A model generated the notes under the pieces. The model saw only the letters and a program-made list of their open reading frames with translations. It was not told the DNA's origin and searched no databases. Shown piece after piece: positions 27,643 to 40,106 of a stretch of DNA of 64,000 nt. A program made the translations under genes and the position numbers. Source of the stretch: Sphingomonas cannabina (GTDB lineage: Bacteria; Pseudomonadota; Alphaproteobacteria; Sphingomonadales; Sphingomonadaceae); NCBI RefSeq assembly GCF_021391395.1, contig NZ_CP090059.1, positions 3,829,001 through 3,893,000 of the forward strand. Direction: 5' to 3'. Numbering within the stretch: position 1 is the stretch's first letter; each line of letters begins with the position of its first letter.

Positions 27643-27915
27643 TTAAGCGTCCGCCGCGATCATCTCGGGCGTCGTGTGGGTGTTGACCCGCTCGATCACC
27701 TTCCAGGTCTTCTGCTTGGAGATCGGGGCGGTCTCTTCGATCCGCACCGTCTCGCCGGCCTTGAACTCGTTCGCCTCGTCATGGGCGTGATACTTCTTCG
27801 AGCGGCGGATGATCTTGCCGTAGAGCGGGTGCTTCACCTTGCGCTCGACGTTCACCACCACCGTCTTGTCGGCCTTGTCCGACACGATCACCCCGGTCAG
27901 CACGCGCTTCGGCAT
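27643..27915 (-). CDS. rpsQ: 30S ribosomal protein S17
   Basis: S17 binds 16S rRNA early in assembly. The 90-residue product begins [20 protein letters not shown] and carries the OB-fold pattern [19 protein letters not shown] and [18 protein letters not shown]. It ends the S10 gene order (rplP, rpmC, rpsQ); 64 bases separate it from rplN. Confidence 0.98.
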   Translation of the reverse strand: MPKRVLTGVIVSDKADKTVVVNVERKVKHPLYGKIIRRSKKYHAHDEANEFKAGETVRIEETAPISKQKTWKVIERVNTHTTPEMIAADA

Positions 27916-27928
27916 GTCTCGGGACTCC

Positions 27929-28132
27929 TTACTTGGCAGCCGAGCGCGAGCGCTCGGACTGCAGCGTCTTGATACGGGCGATGTCGCGACGGACCTCGCG
28001 CACGCGGCTCGGCTTCTCGAGCTGGCTGGTCGCCGCCTGGAAACGGAGGTTGAACGCCTCGCGCTTGAGGTTGCCCAGCTCCTCGGTGAGCTGATCGTCG
28101 GTCTTCGCCCGAAGATCGGTTGCCTTGGTCAT
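27929..28132 (-). CDS. rpmC: 50S ribosomal protein L29
   Basis: L29 lies at the tunnel exit and is part of the docking site for SRP and trigger factor. The 67-residue product [20 protein letters not shown] contains [20 protein letters not shown] and [20 protein letters not shown] 28132 lies five bases after the rplP stop; the frame open upstream is rplP read out of frame. Confidence 0.97.
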   Translation of the reverse strand: MTKATDLRAKTDDQLTEELGNLKREAFNLRFQAATSQLEKPSRVREVRRDIARIKTLQSERSRSAAK

Positions 28133-28137
28133 CTCTA

Positions 28138-28569
28138 TCAACCCTCCAGGTGCGACGTGTCGCCGAGACGCGCCACGACCTTGGTCTTGATCGGCAGCTT
28201 CATCGCCGCACGCTCGAACGCTTCCGCCGCAAGCGGGCCGGGCACGCCGTCCAGCTCGAACAGGATACGGCCCGGCTTGACGCGCGCCGCCCAGAATTCC
28301 GGCGCGCCCTTGCCCGAGCCCATGCGGACCTCGGCCGGCTTCGACGACACCGCGACGTCCGGGAAGATGCGGATCCACAACCGCCCCTGACGCTTGATGT
28401 GACGCGTGATCGCGCGGCGGGCCGCCTCGATCTGGCGCGCGGTGATCCGCTCCGGCTCCATCGCCTTCAGGCCATAGGAGCCGAAGTTCAGCGCCGTGCC
28501 GCCCTTGGCATCGCCATGGATGCGGCCCTTGAACTGCTTGCGGAACTTGGTCTTCTTCGGTTGCAGCAT
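28138..28569 (-). CDS. rplP: 50S ribosomal protein L16
   Basis: L16 organises the A-site tRNA region. The 143-residue product starts [20 protein letters not shown], has [20 protein letters not shown] and [20 protein letters not shown]. It follows rpsC by three bases. Confidence 0.98.
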   Translation of the reverse strand: MLQPKKTKFRKQFKGRIHGDAKGGTALNFGSYGLKAMEPERITARQIEAARRAITRHIKRQGRLWIRIFPDVAVSSKPAEVRMGSGKGAPEFWAARVKPGRILFELDGVPGPLAAEAFERAAMKLPIKTKVVARLGDTSHLEG

Positions 28570-28572
28570 GGC

Positions 28573-29289
28573 TTAGTTCCTGCGATCGCGGTCATCGCGC
28601 GCGGGGCGCACGCCGGAGGTCTGCGCCTCCACCATCAGACGGTCCTGGGCGAGCGGATCATGACCCAGGATCTCGCCCTTGAAGATCCACACCTTGACGC
28701 CGCAGACGCCGTAAGCGGTGTGCGCCTCGGCCTCGGCATAGTCGAGGTTGGCGCGCAGCGTGTGCAGCGGCACCCGGCCCTCGCGATAACCCTCCGACCG
28801 CGCGATCTCGGCGCCGCCGAGACGGCCGCCGCAGGCGACGCGGATGCCGTCGGCACCCAGGCGCATCGCCGACTGCACCGCGCGCTTCATCGCGCGACGG
28901 AAGGCGATACGGCGCTCGAGCTGATCGGCGATGCCCTGCGCGACGAGCTTGGCGTCGATCTCGGGCTTGCGGATCTCGACGATGTTCAGCGACACGTCCG
29001 AGCTGGTCATCGCGCCGAGCGTCTTGCGCAGCTTCTCGATGTCCGAGCCCTTCTTGCCGATGATCACACCGGGGCGCGCCGCGTAGATCGAGATGCGGCA
29101 CAGCTTGGCCGGACGCTCGATCACCACCTTCGAGATCGCGGCCTGCGGCAGCGTCTTGACGATGTACTGGCGGATCTTGAGGTCCTCCAGCAGCAGACGG
29201 CCATAGTCATGGCCTTCCGCGAACCAGCGGCTGTCCCAGGTGCGGTTGATCTGGAGACGCAGACCGATCGGGTTGCTCTTGTGACCCAT
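28573..29289 (-). CDS. rpsC: 30S ribosomal protein S3
   Basis: S3 lines the mRNA entry tunnel. The 238-residue product begins [20 protein letters not shown]. The KH domain has the loop [16 protein letters not shown] and the C-terminal domain [20 protein letters not shown]. Its start overlaps the rplV stop by one base. Confidence 0.98.
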   Translation of the reverse strand: MGHKSNPIGLRLQINRTWDSRWFAEGHDYGRLLLEDLKIRQYIVKTLPQAAISKVVIERPAKLCRISIYAARPGVIIGKKGSDIEKLRKTLGAMTSSDVSLNIVEIRKPEIDAKLVAQGIADQLERRIAFRRAMKRAVQSAMRLGADGIRVACGGRLGGAEIARSEGYREGRVPLHTLRANLDYAEAEAHTAYGVCGVKVWIFKGEILGHDPLAQDRLMVEAQTSGVRPARDDRDRRN

Positions 29290-29666
29290 TATGCTTCTTC
29301 CTGCTCGCGCACGACGATGCGCAGACGGCTGAACGGCTTCAGGATGCGGGTGGACTTGCCACGGCCGCGGGTCGCGAAGCGCTTCATCGTGATCGACTTG
29401 CCGACCGACGCCTCGGCGACGACGAGCGCGTCGACGTCGAGGTTGTGGTTGTTCTCGGCATTGGCGATCGCGGAGGCGAGCACCTTGCGCGCGTCCTCGG
29501 CCATCGCCTTCTTCGAGAAGGCGAGGATGTTCATCGCGTCGCCCGCCTTCTTGCCGCGGATCAGGCCCGCGACCAGGTTGAGCTTCTGCGCCGAGCCGCG
29601 GATCTGCGTGCCGACCGAGAGCGCCTCGTTGTCGGCAACGCGGCGGGGAGCCTTATCCTTCGACAT
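29289..29666 (-). CDS. rplV: 50S ribosomal protein L22
   Basis: L22 lines the peptide exit tunnel; its beta-hairpin tip affects macrolide sensitivity. The 125-residue product has [40 protein letters not shown] and the hairpin [19 protein letters not shown]. Overlaps rpsS by one base. Confidence 0.98.
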   Translation of the reverse strand: MSKDKAPRRVADNEALSVGTQIRGSAQKLNLVAGLIRGKKAGDAMNILAFSKKAMAEDARKVLASAIANAENNHNLDVDALVVAEASVGKSITMKRFATRGRGKSTRILKPFSRLRIVVREQEEA

Positions 29667-29944
29667 CAGCGCTTACCCTTCTTGTCGGCGGCGTGGCCGG
29701 GGAAGAAGCGGGTCGGCGCGAACTCGCCGAGCTTCATGCCCACCATGTCCTCGTTGACCGACACCGGCACGTGCTTGCGGCCGTTGTAGACGTTGAACGT
29801 CAGGCCGACGAACTGCGGCAGGATCGTCGAGCGGCGCGACCAGGTCTTGATCGGGCCAGCGCGGGTGCCGGCGTCCTGAGCGGCTTCCGCCTTCTTGAGA
29901 AGGCTGAGGTCCACGAACGGACCCTTCCAGACGGAGCGAGCCAT
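29666..29944 (-). CDS. rpsS: 30S ribosomal protein S19
   Basis: S19 pairs with S13 in the 30S head. The 92-residue product [20 protein letters not shown] has [20 protein letters not shown] and [19 protein letters not shown] 29944 overlaps the rplB stop; the upstream in-frame ATG at 30034 is inside rplB and rejected. Confidence 0.98.
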   Translation of the reverse strand: MARSVWKGPFVDLSLLKKAEAAQDAGTRAGPIKTWSRRSTILPQFVGLTFNVYNGRKHVPVSVNEDMVGMKLGEFAPTRFFPGHAADKKGKR

Positions 29945-30792
29945 TACTTCTTCCTCGCGTGACGCGAACGGATGATCATCTTGTCCGTCGCCTTGTTGTG
30001 ACGGGTGCGCGCACCCTTGGTCGGCTTGCCCCACGGGGTGACCGGATGACGGCCGCCCGAGGTCCGGCCCTCACCACCGCCGTGCGGGTGGTCGACCGGG
30101 TTCTTGGCGACGCCGCGGGTCAGCGGACGCTTGCCGAGCCAGCGGTTGCGGCCGGCCTTGCCAAGGTTCTGGTTCTGGTTGTCGGGGTTCGACACCGCAC
30201 CGACCGTCGCCATGCAGTTCGCATGGATATAGCGCTGCTCGCCCGAGTTCAGGCGGACGATCACCATGCCGCGGTCACGGCCGACGACCTGCACATAGGT
30301 GCCCGCCGAACGCGCGATCTGGCCGCCCTTGCCCGGCTTCATCTCCACATTGTGGACGATGGTGCCGACCGGCATCTGGCCGAGTTCCATGGCATTGCCC
30401 GGCTTCACGTCGGTCTTGCGGCCGGCGATCACCTTGTCGCCGACGCCCAGGCGCTGCGGCGCGAGGATATAGGCCAGACGGTCCTTGCCGTTCTCGTCGG
30501 CGCCATAGTTGACCAGCGCGATGAACGCGGTGCGGTTCGGGTCGTACTCGATCCGCTCGACCGTGCCGACGACGTCCCACAGGCGGCGCTTGAAATCGAC
30601 GATGCGATAGCGCTGCTTGTGGCCGCCCGCGATGCCGCGCGAGGTCACATGGCCCTTGTTGTTGCGGCCGCCCGTCTTGGTCTTGCCTTCGGTCAGCGCC
30701 TTGACCGGACGGCCCTTGTAGAGGCCCGAACGGTCGACGAGGATCAGGCCGCGACGTGCGGGGCTCGTCGGATTGTAATGCTTGAGTGCCAT
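29944..30792 (-). CDS. rplB: 50S ribosomal protein L2
   Basis: L2 is required for subunit association and peptidyl transferase assembly. The 282-residue product has the conserved [20 protein letters not shown] loop with the essential histidine, and [20 protein letters not shown]. It follows rplW by four bases. Confidence 0.98.
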   Translation of the reverse strand: MALKHYNPTSPARRGLILVDRSGLYKGRPVKALTEGKTKTGGRNNKGHVTSRGIAGGHKQRYRIVDFKRRLWDVVGTVERIEYDPNRTAFIALVNYGADENGKDRLAYILAPQRLGVGDKVIAGRKTDVKPGNAMELGQMPVGTIVHNVEMKPGKGGQIARSAGTYVQVVGRDRGMVIVRLNSGEQRYIHANCMATVGAVSNPDNQNQNLGKAGRNRWLGKRPLTRGVAKNPVDHPHGGGEGRTSGGRHPVTPWGKPTKGARTRHNKATDKMIIRSRHARKK

Positions 30793-30796
30793 CGCC

Positions 30797-31114
30797 TCAG
30801 ATTCCCGTCGTCACGTCGATTTGATCGCCTTCGGCGAGCGTCACGATCGCTTTCTTGATGTCCGAGCGGCGGTAGGGCGCGCCCTTCCACTTCTTGGTCT
30901 TGCCCTTCTGGACGATCGTGTTGACGCCGGTCACCTTGACGTTGAACAGCGCCTCGACGGCCGCCTTGATCTCGGGCTTGGTCGCATCGTTCGCGACCTT
31001 GAACACCACCGCGTTCGCCTCCGAGACCAGAGTCGCCTTTTCGGTGATGTGCGGCGCGACGATCACGTCGTAGTGGCGGTTGTCGACCGCCGCCTTCTTC
31101 GATGCCTTAGCCAT
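30797..31114 (-). CDS. rplW: 50S ribosomal protein L23
   Basis: L23 is the main docking site of trigger factor and SRP at the exit tunnel. The 105-residue product has [20 protein letters not shown] and [20 protein letters not shown]. It overlaps rplD by eight bases. Confidence 0.97.
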   Translation of the reverse strand: MAKASKKAAVDNRHYDVIVAPHITEKATLVSEANAVVFKVANDATKPEIKAAVEALFNVKVTGVNTIVQKGKTKKWKGAPYRRSDIKKAIVTLAEGDQIDVTTGI

Positions 31115-31736
31115 TGAAGCGCGCCTCCAGCTTCTCGACGGCAGCGCGGGTCAGGACCAGCGTGTCGTGCTTCAGGATGTCGTAGACGTTGGCGCCGATC
31201 GCCGGCAGCACGTTGATCTGCGACAGGTTGCCAGCGGCCTGCGCGAAGCTGGTCTCGACGGCGTCGCCGTCGATCACCAGCGCGGTCTTGCCGAAGCCGA
31301 GCTTGGCGAGATCGCCCTTCAGCGTCTTAGCCTTGCTGTCCTTCACGGTCAGGCTGTCGAGGACGATCAGCGAACCCGCCTTGGCGTGGCTCGACAGCGC
31401 CATCTTGAGGCCCAGCGCGCGGATCTTCTTGTTCAGCGACGGATTGAAGTCGCGGACGCGGGCGCCGTGCGCCTTACCGCCGCCGATGAACACCGGCGCG
31501 CGGCGATCGCCGTGACGGGCGGTGCCGCCGCCCTTCTGGCGGCCGTACTTCTTGCCCGAACGCGCGACATCCGAACGCTCGCGGGTGCCGCGGGCGGTGC
31601 CGCGGCGCTTCTCGAGCTGCCAGGTGACGACGCGGTGCAGGATGTCGGCGCGCGGATCGAGACCGAAAATCTCGTCCGAGAGCTCGACGTCCACCGCCTT
31701 CGCCTTGGCGTCGAAGGATTGAACCTTGACCTTCAC
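31107..31736 (-). CDS. rplD: 50S ribosomal protein L4
   Basis: L4 lines the exit tunnel; in E. coli it also represses the S10 operon. The 209-residue product has the extended loop [20 protein letters not shown] and the GRGTGRAR-like ARSGKKYGR region, plus [13 protein letters not shown]. It starts two bases after rplC. Confidence 0.97.
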   Translation of the reverse strand: MKVKVQSFDAKAKAVDVELSDEIFGLDPRADILHRVVTWQLEKRRGTARGTRERSDVARSGKKYGRQKGGGTARHGDRRAPVFIGGGKAHGARVRDFNPSLNKKIRALGLKMALSSHAKAGSLIVLDSLTVKDSKAKTLKGDLAKLGFGKTALVIDGDAVETSFAQAAGNLSQINVLPAIGANVYDILKHDTLVLTRAAVEKLEARFNG

Positions 31737-31738
31737 GT

Positions 31739-32494
31739 TCAGCCCTCCTGGCCTTCGGTGGCCTCGGGAGCCGCCGGCGCTTCCGCGGGCGTCTCGGCCG
31801 GAGCCTGGTTGTTGTTGGCGACGGCCTTCAGGCCCGCCGGATACGGCGCGTCCTTGTGGGCCGGGACCTTGACCGCGTCCTTGACGAGCAGCCAGCCGCC
31901 CTTCGAGCCGGGCACCGAGCCCTTGACGAAGATCAGGCCGCGCTCGACGTCGGTCGAGACGATCTCGAGGTTCTGCTGGGTGCGATTGCGCGCGCCCATG
32001 TGGCCGGCCATCTTCTTGTTCTTGAAGACGCGGCCCGGATCCTGACGGTTGCCGGTCGAACCATGCGAACGGTGCGAGACCGACACGCCGTGGGTCGCGC
32101 GCAGACCGCCGAAGCCCCAGCGCTTCATCGCGCCGGCGAAGCCCTTGCCCTGGGTCACGCCCTGGACGTCGACCAGCTGGCCGGCGACGAAGTGATCGGC
32201 CGAAATCTCGGCGCCGACGTCGAGGAGGTTGTCCTCGGTCACGCGGAATTCGACGACCTTCGCCTTGGGCTCGACCTCGGCCTTGCCGAAGTGGCCGCGC
32301 TGCGGCTTGGCGACGTTCTTGGCCTTGGCGCTGCCCGCGCCAAGCTGGACGGCGGTATAGCCGTCACGATCGGTTTCGCGGCGGGCGACGACCTGCAACG
32401 CCTCGAGCTGCAGGACGGTGACCGGCACATGGCGGCCATCGTCCTGGAACAGGCGGGTCATCCCCATCTTCTTCGCGATCACGCCAGTGCGCAT
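31739..32494 (-). CDS. rplC: 50S ribosomal protein L3
   Basis: L3 reaches the peptidyl transferase centre. The 251-residue product starts [20 protein letters not shown], with [39 protein letters not shown] and [20 protein letters not shown]. An acidic/alanine-rich tail of about 35 residues ([18 protein letters not shown]) extends it beyond the E. coli length of 209. The upstream in-frame ATG at 32584 lies in the leader hairpin region and is rejected. Confidence 0.97.
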   Translation of the reverse strand: MRTGVIAKKMGMTRLFQDDGRHVPVTVLQLEALQVVARRETDRDGYTAVQLGAGSAKAKNVAKPQRGHFGKAEVEPKAKVVEFRVTEDNLLDVGAEISADHFVAGQLVDVQGVTQGKGFAGAMKRWGFGGLRATHGVSVSHRSHGSTGNRQDPGRVFKNKKMAGHMGARNRTQQNLEIVSTDVERGLIFVKGSVPGSKGGWLLVKDAVKVPAHKDAPYPAGLKAVANNNQAPAETPAEAPAAPEATEGQEG

Positions 32495-32801
32495 GATCCA
32501 TTGCTCCCATACAGAGGCACCCGACGGATGATTCCGCGGGTGCGTGACGGGCACCCATCGAAGTATTACTTCGATGGGACCCAACCTCAGCCCAAAAATG
32601 ATGCGCGCCCCCGTCCGGGCTGAATGTTCCTCATGACAAGGAACGCGACGGGAGACGCGGCCCGGAGCGAACTCCGGCGGTATCTCTATGTCTGTGAGGG
32701 GTTTGGTCCCTCGACCCTTCCTTACGTCGGCCCAGGGCCAGTCGAGGAAGGGAGCGTCAGCGACTCATGGCCGCGACACGAATCTCGTGTGAGGCGGCGC
32801 C
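32495..32801 (-). promoter_or_regulatory. Long structured spacer between rpsJ and rplC
   Basis: S10-operon genes are tightly packed everywhere else here, but 307 non-coding bases separate rpsJ from rplC. A perfect 11-bp hairpin with a three-base loop (arms 32554-32564 and 32568-32578, CCCATCGAAGT) lies 60 bases before the L3 start. A second one pairs CCCTTCCT (32715-32722) with AGGAAGGG (32745-32752) around an inner GGCCC/GGGCC stem. Neither has a T run on the transcribed strand. Possible roles are an internal promoter, an RNA-processing site or an L4-type attenuator; the sequence does not decide. Confidence 0.5.
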
Positions 32802-33113
32802 TTACGCGAGCTTGATCTCGACGTCAACGCCGGCCGCGAGGTCGAGCTTCATCAGCGCATCGACCGTGTTGGCGGTCGGCTGCACGATGTCGAGCATGCG
32901 CTTGTAGGTGCGCACCTCGAACTGCTCGCGCGACTTCTTGTCGATGTGGGGACCACGGTTGACCGTGAACTTCTCGATCTTCGTCGGAAGCGGGATGGGG
33001 CCACGGATGAGCGCGCCGGTGCGGCGGGCGGTGTCGGCGATCTCGCCGGTCGCCTGATCGAGCACGCGGTGATCGAACGCCTTCAGGCGAATGCGGATAT
33101 TCTGCGTTTCCAT
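32802..33113 (-). CDS. rpsJ: 30S ribosomal protein S10
   Basis: S10 is a 30S head protein that also acts in NusE-dependent antitermination. The 103-residue product [20 protein letters not shown] has [20 protein letters not shown] and [19 protein letters not shown]. It is the first gene after the tuf terminator and therefore probably has its own promoter in 33114-33204. Confidence 0.98.
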   Translation of the reverse strand: METQNIRIRLKAFDHRVLDQATGEIADTARRTGALIRGPIPLPTKIEKFTVNRGPHIDKKSREQFEVRTYKRMLDIVQPTANTVDALMKLDLAAGVDVEIKLA

Positions 33114-33204
33114 GTCCCTACCGATGCGAAAGAGCGGGCCCCGCTGCCGGGGCTCTTGCTGGTTCAAACTCAAACTGGAGGCGGGCCCTTACAGGTGCCC
33201 CCGT

Positions 33205-33248
33205 AAAAAAGCAACCGCCCGACACTCTTTCGGAGTGCCGGGCGGCGC
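33205..33248 (-). terminator. Strong rho-independent terminator after tuf
   Basis: GC-rich arms 33211-33227 and 33233-33248 pair around a five-base loop (TTTCG on the plus strand, CGAAA in the minus-strand RNA) with one or two mismatches. On the minus strand TTTTTT (33210-33205) follows. The plus strand reads TTTTATTTTC after the stem, so it could work in both directions. It separates the str operon from the S10 operon. Confidence 0.92.
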
Positions 33249-33261
33249 TTTTATTTTCAGC

Positions 33262-34452
<1,191 letters not shown>

Positions 34453-34533
34453 TGTTTCCCTACCTTCTGATCAAATTTCCCGGACCGCTGATGGGACTCG
34501 CGAGAACGCGGCCCCATAGCGGCATGTTTGCTG

Positions 34534-36627
<2,094 letters not shown>

Positions 36628-36735
36628 GACCTGAGTTCCTTAGCGATGTGGGGAGCCGGACGATCCGGGCTCCCCATATGTAGGTAAGAAAATTACCAGC
36701 GCTACCCGCCGGCCGGAGCCGACGGGTGGCAGAGA

Positions 36736-37206
36736 TTACCAGCGGTAGTGGCTGAAGGCGCGGTTCGCCTCGGCCATGCGGTGCGTGTCCTCGCGCTTCT
36801 TCACCGCGTTGCCGCGGTTGTTCGAGGCGTCGAGCAGCTCGCCCGACAGGCGCGCCGCCATGGTGTGCTCGCTGCGGTTGCGCGCCGCGGCGATCAGCCA
36901 GCGGATCGCTAGCGCCTGCGCGCGCTCCGGACGGACCTCGACCGGCACCTGGTAGGTCGCACCGCCGACGCGGCGGCTGCGGACCTCGATGCCCGGCTTC
37001 ACATTGTTGAGCGCATCATGGAACACGCCCAGCGGATCCTTCTTGGCGCGCGCCTCGACGGTGTCGAGCGCGCCATAGACGATGTTCTCCGCGACGGACT
37101 TCTTGCCGTCGAGCATCACGCTGTTCATGAACTTCGAAAGCACCTCATCCCCGAACTTGGGATCAGGCAGGATTTCCCGCTTCTCGGGACGACGACGACG
37201 AGCCAT
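36736..37206 (-). CDS. rpsG: 30S ribosomal protein S7
   Basis: S7 nucleates the 30S head and is the regulatory protein of the str operon in E. coli. The 156-residue product [20 protein letters not shown] contains [20 protein letters not shown] and ends [11 protein letters not shown]. Confidence 0.98.
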   Translation of the reverse strand: MARRRRPEKREILPDPKFGDEVLSKFMNSVMLDGKKSVAENIVYGALDTVEARAKKDPLGVFHDALNNVKPGIEVRSRRVGGATYQVPVEVRPERAQALAIRWLIAAARNRSEHTMAARLSGELLDASNNRGNAVKKREDTHRMAEANRAFSHYRW

Positions 37207-37269
37207 CTCAGATTTCCTTCTTGATCTTCAGCGAACCCGGAACCCGTCCGGCGCTTACTCTGGCTGTGA

Positions 37270-37641
37270 TTACTTCGGACGCTTGGCGCCGTACTTCGAG
37301 CGCGACTGCCGGCGGTCCTTGACGCCCTGCGTGTCGAGCACACCGCGCAGCACGTGGTAGCGCACGCCCGGAAGGTCGCGCACACGGCCGCCGCGGATGA
37401 GCACCACCGAGTGCTCCTGCAGGTTGTGGCCCTCGCCCGGAATGTAGCTGATGACCTCGCGCTGGTTGGTCAGGCGGACCTTGGCCACCTTACGCAGCGC
37501 CGAGTTCGGCTTCTTCGGGGTCGTGGTATAGACGCGGGTGCAGACACCGCGCTTCTGCGGGTTCTGTTCCATCGCAGGGACCTTCGACTTGGCCTTCTGC
37601 GGGTCGCGGCCCTTGCGGACCAGCTGGTTGATCGTCGGCAT
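37270..37641 (-). CDS. rpsL: 30S ribosomal protein S12
   Basis: S12 monitors decoding, and its residues determine streptomycin response. The 123-residue product [20 protein letters not shown] has the loop [18 protein letters not shown], with Lys at the classical resistance position (wild type), and [22 protein letters not shown] 37641 is the family start; an upstream in-frame ATG at 37752 is not conserved-looking. It is the first gene of the minus-strand ribosomal supercluster. Confidence 0.98.
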   Translation of the reverse strand: MPTINQLVRKGRDPQKAKSKVPAMEQNPQKRGVCTRVYTTTPKKPNSALRKVAKVRLTNQREVISYIPGEGHNLQEHSVVLIRGGRVRDLPGVRYHVLRGVLDTQGVKDRRQSRSKYGAKRPK

Positions 37642-37970
37642 GAAGCCCTTCACCTTATCTTGCCGGAACAGTCCGGCGGTTACTTTGTCGGTGCCGCAAA
37701 CGGCAAAGGCCAGGGGAAGCCAAAGCAGCCCCCCGGGCCCAACGTCCGACAACGTTCATTGCTTGCCCCGCGGATGAACGAAAGCGCAGCCGAAAGCCGG
37801 CATTCCCCACGCGGAACGGAGCGGGCCTATAGCGATGGCGCGGTGAGCGGTCAATGGGCGCGCGAGAGCCACGTACCGCCCTGCTCGCTTCGTCGATTCC
37901 CGACTGCCGCCGAACCCCGCCGCCTGCTAGAACGAGACTCGGCATCGATTGCCGAACGGGGGTGAGCCAC
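37642..37970. other. Divergent intergenic region between rpsL and the bactofilin gene
   Basis: About 330 bases with no supported gene. It must hold the promoter of the str operon (minus strand) and of the bactofilin gene (plus strand, GGGGGTGAG just before its ATG). I could not identify convincing -35/-10 boxes by eye. Confidence 0.4.
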
Positions 37971-38450
37971 ATGTTCAATTCGTCGAACCGCGGCCGCGAG
38001 TCTGCGCCGTCTTCCTCGCAGCCTGCAAACGGGAACGGCAAGCGCGCCGCGGCGGGCAGCGGCCTGTTCTCCGTGATCGGCCCGGACGTGACGGTCACCG
38101 GCAACATCGTCGCGGCGGCCGACCTGCATGTCGACGGGCGAGTCGAAGGCGACGTCGTGTGCGGCGCGCTGACCCAGGGCACCGATAGCGCGATCCACGG
38201 CGGCGTCACTGCCGAAACCGCACGCATCGGCGGCAGCATCGAAGGTGCGGTGCGTGTCCGCCAGCTCCTCGTCGAGCGCACGGCGCGAATCGCCGGCGAC
38301 ATCGAATATGAGATGATCACCATCGAGAGCGGCGGCCAGATCGACGGCGCGCTGCGCCGCGTGACCTCGCTCACGCTGACGCCCGCCGCGCCGGCGCTGC
38401 TGGCGAGCACGGCCAAGGCAGAGATCGAAGAGACGCAGCTCGTCGCCTGA
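37971..38450 (+). CDS. Bactofilin family cytoskeletal protein
   Basis: Bactofilins polymerise without nucleotides and place envelope enzymes or stalk and polar structures. The 159-residue protein has a flexible N-terminus (SSNRGRESAPSSSQPANG) and a central beta-helix of short repeats (VIGPDVTVTGNIVAAADLHV, VDGRVEGDV, TARIGGSIEG, ARIAGDIEYE). ATG 37971 follows GGGGTGAG. It ends four bases before the convergent DUF4142 gene. No M23 peptidase partner gene is adjacent. Confidence 0.9.
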   Translation: MFNSSNRGRESAPSSSQPANGNGKRAAAGSGLFSVIGPDVTVTGNIVAAADLHVDGRVEGDVVCGALTQGTDSAIHGGVTAETARIGGSIEGAVRVRQLLVERTARIAGDIEYEMITIESGGQIDGALRRVTSLTLTPAAPALLASTAKAEIEETQLVA

Positions 38451-38454
38451 CGGA

Positions 38455-39009
38455 TCAGAGCGCCTTGGCGGCAGCGAGATTGGCCCGGACGGGCGGCGCG
38501 CCGTAGCTCGCGAAGCTCTTGAGCTCGGGATCGCCTTCGTTCGCGAGGTAGCGTTCCTTGAGCAGGGCCTCGAGCTTGGTCAGCGCGACGACCATCTGCG
38601 CCTTGAGCGCCGTGTCGAACGCGGCGCCGTTCGCCTTCTGCAGCGTCGCGATGTTGTCGTTCTGCTCGTCGTCGAGCGACGCGTCGATCAGCAGGTCCGG
38701 CTGTGTGGCAGCGGCGAGCTTGAGCTTCATCGTCGACTGGGTGCGATCGAGCATCAGCTTCTTGCCGAACGCTTTGACCCTGGCGCTCGTCCCCTTCTGC
38801 TCGGCGAGCGAGCCCGCGCCCGCGATATAGGCGTTGAGCGACGCCACGCTGTCGACGAACGTCTGGTCGGGCGACTTGGACGGCTCGGGCCTGGGCGCGA
38901 TGATGTTGGCGATCGGGCTGTCGTTGGCGGCTTCGGTCGCGTTCTCGGTCCCGGGCGTGCAGCCGGCGACGAGGACGAGCGCGGCAACGGCAGCGAACGG
39001 TGATTTCAT
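38455..39009 (-). CDS. DUF4142 family lipoprotein
   Basis: A 184-residue putative outer-membrane or periplasmic lipoprotein with the lipobox VLVAGC near residue 15. The DUF4142 four-helix domain follows (DQTFVDSVASLNAYIAGAGS, ARVKAFGKKLMLDRTQSTMK, VALTKLEALLKERYLANEGD). ATG 39009 is chosen because AAGGAGG stands six bases upstream; another ATG at 39015 is too close to that site. The family is common in sphingomonads, with ferritin-like helices but no proven function. Confidence 0.87.
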   Translation of the reverse strand: MKSPFAAVAALVLVAGCTPGTENATEAANDSPIANIIAPRPEPSKSPDQTFVDSVASLNAYIAGAGSLAEQKGTSARVKAFGKKLMLDRTQSTMKLKLAAATQPDLLIDASLDDEQNDNIATLQKANGAAFDTALKAQMVVALTKLEALLKERYLANEGDPELKSFASYGAPPVRANLAAAKAL

Positions 39010-39091
39010 CGACATCCTCCTTGTCACGCAATCAGCTTGGCCGAGCGGCGCGCGGGCTGCTAGTCCAAATCGGCAACCGAAGGAGTTCGCG

Positions 39092-39550
39092 ATGCCACTC
39101 CCTGCTCTCCCCTGGGACGGCGGCTGCCGCTGCGGCGCGGTCCGCTTCCGCGTGAGCATGCCGCCGCTGTTCACCGCCGTCTGCCACTGCACCGGCTGCC
39201 AGCGGATGACGGCGAGCGCCTATTCGACCACGCTGGCGGTGCCCCAGGACGGGTTCGCCGTGACCGAGGGCGAGACGGTGATCGGCGGCCTCCACGGCGA
39301 ACGGCTGCACCACCAGCATTGCGACCGCTGCAAGAGCTGGCTGTTCACGACCTTCGAGCCGGCGACCGGCTTCGTCAACGTCCGCGCGACCATGCTCGAC
39401 GATCCGAGCTGGTTCACGCCGTTCATCGAGAACTATACAAGCGAGGCGCTGCCCTGGGCGCGGGTGGATGCGCCGCACAGCTTCGAGAAGTTCCCGCCGA
39501 TGGAGCAATATCAGCCACTGCTGGCGGAGTTTGCGTCCACTTGCCGATAA
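39092..39550 (+). CDS. GFA/CENP-V family zinc protein
   Basis: A 152-residue member of the glutathione-dependent formaldehyde-activating (GFA) family. The zinc cysteines are visible: Cys12 and Cys14 (GCRCGAVRF), Cys31, Cys33 and Cys36 (CHCTGC), Cys77 and Cys80 (CDRC). ATG 39092 is preceded by AGGAG. Many family members do not act on formaldehyde, so a specific activity is not claimed. Its 3' end overlaps the convergent gene at 39511 by 40 bases. Confidence 0.9.
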   Translation: MPLPALPWDGGCRCGAVRFRVSMPPLFTAVCHCTGCQRMTASAYSTTLAVPQDGFAVTEGETVIGGLHGERLHHQHCDRCKSWLFTTFEPATGFVNVRATMLDDPSWFTPFIENYTSEALPWARVDAPHSFEKFPPMEQYQPLLAEFASTCR

Positions 39551-40098
39551 TACTCCGGTGAAACCCTGCGATCCAAGCTTTCGGCAAAGCGGCAGAGCTC
39601 CGGCAGACCACCGAAAACCGCACCTGAGGGCAACGTGAGCTTACGCTTCGTTCCCAGCCACGTCGTTCCGCTCAGAACGAGCGATAGTTCATATGATTTG
39701 CTCCCCCATAGAAGGATCGACCAGACGCCGAGGTCGATGCGACGTACCTTAACGGAAACTATCTCGTTCAAAGGCACATTCCGACCGACACCGAAAAGAC
39801 CGTGTATTTGAACGCCTTCCTCGGTTTGCCGAATCGCCGGCTTATCGGTCGTAAGCCGGCGCACCATCGCGATGGTATAACGAAGGCAGAGCAAGGCCAG
39901 GGTCGAGCCGGCGACCATGCCGGCTAGGCCATGTCCGAGTGCCATCCACGCCGCGCGGTCCGGCAGGATCTGATCAGGATGACGATAGAGGTCGAACGCA
40001 ATCCATGCAGATCCCGCCGTAAAGGCCGCGAAAAACAATAGTCCAAGAACGGCATTCCCGGGATTGAACCACAAGACCAATCCGCGCCGCACTCGCAT
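39511..40098 (-). CDS. Hypothetical membrane protein with PH-like C-terminus
   Basis: A 195-residue protein with two predicted membrane helices (NAVLGLLFFAAFTAGSAWIA and ALGHGLAGMVAGSTLALLCL). A cytoplasmic beta-rich domain follows (GVQIHGLFGVGRNVPLNEIV, SVKVRRIDLGVWSILLWGSK), resembling bacterial PH-like membrane proteins. No function is known to me. It starts eight bases after lpdA on the same strand and could be co-transcribed. Less GC-rich codon use than its neighbours suggests a recent acquisition or weak expression. Confidence 0.7.
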   Translation of the reverse strand: MRVRRGLVLWFNPGNAVLGLLFFAAFTAGSAWIAFDLYRHPDQILPDRAAWMALGHGLAGMVAGSTLALLCLRYTIAMVRRLTTDKPAIRQTEEGVQIHGLFGVGRNVPLNEIVSVKVRRIDLGVWSILLWGSKSYELSLVLSGTTWLGTKRKLTLPSGAVFGGLPELCRFAESLDRRVSPEYYRQVDANSASSG

Positions 40099-40106
40099 AT
40101 GCTCGC

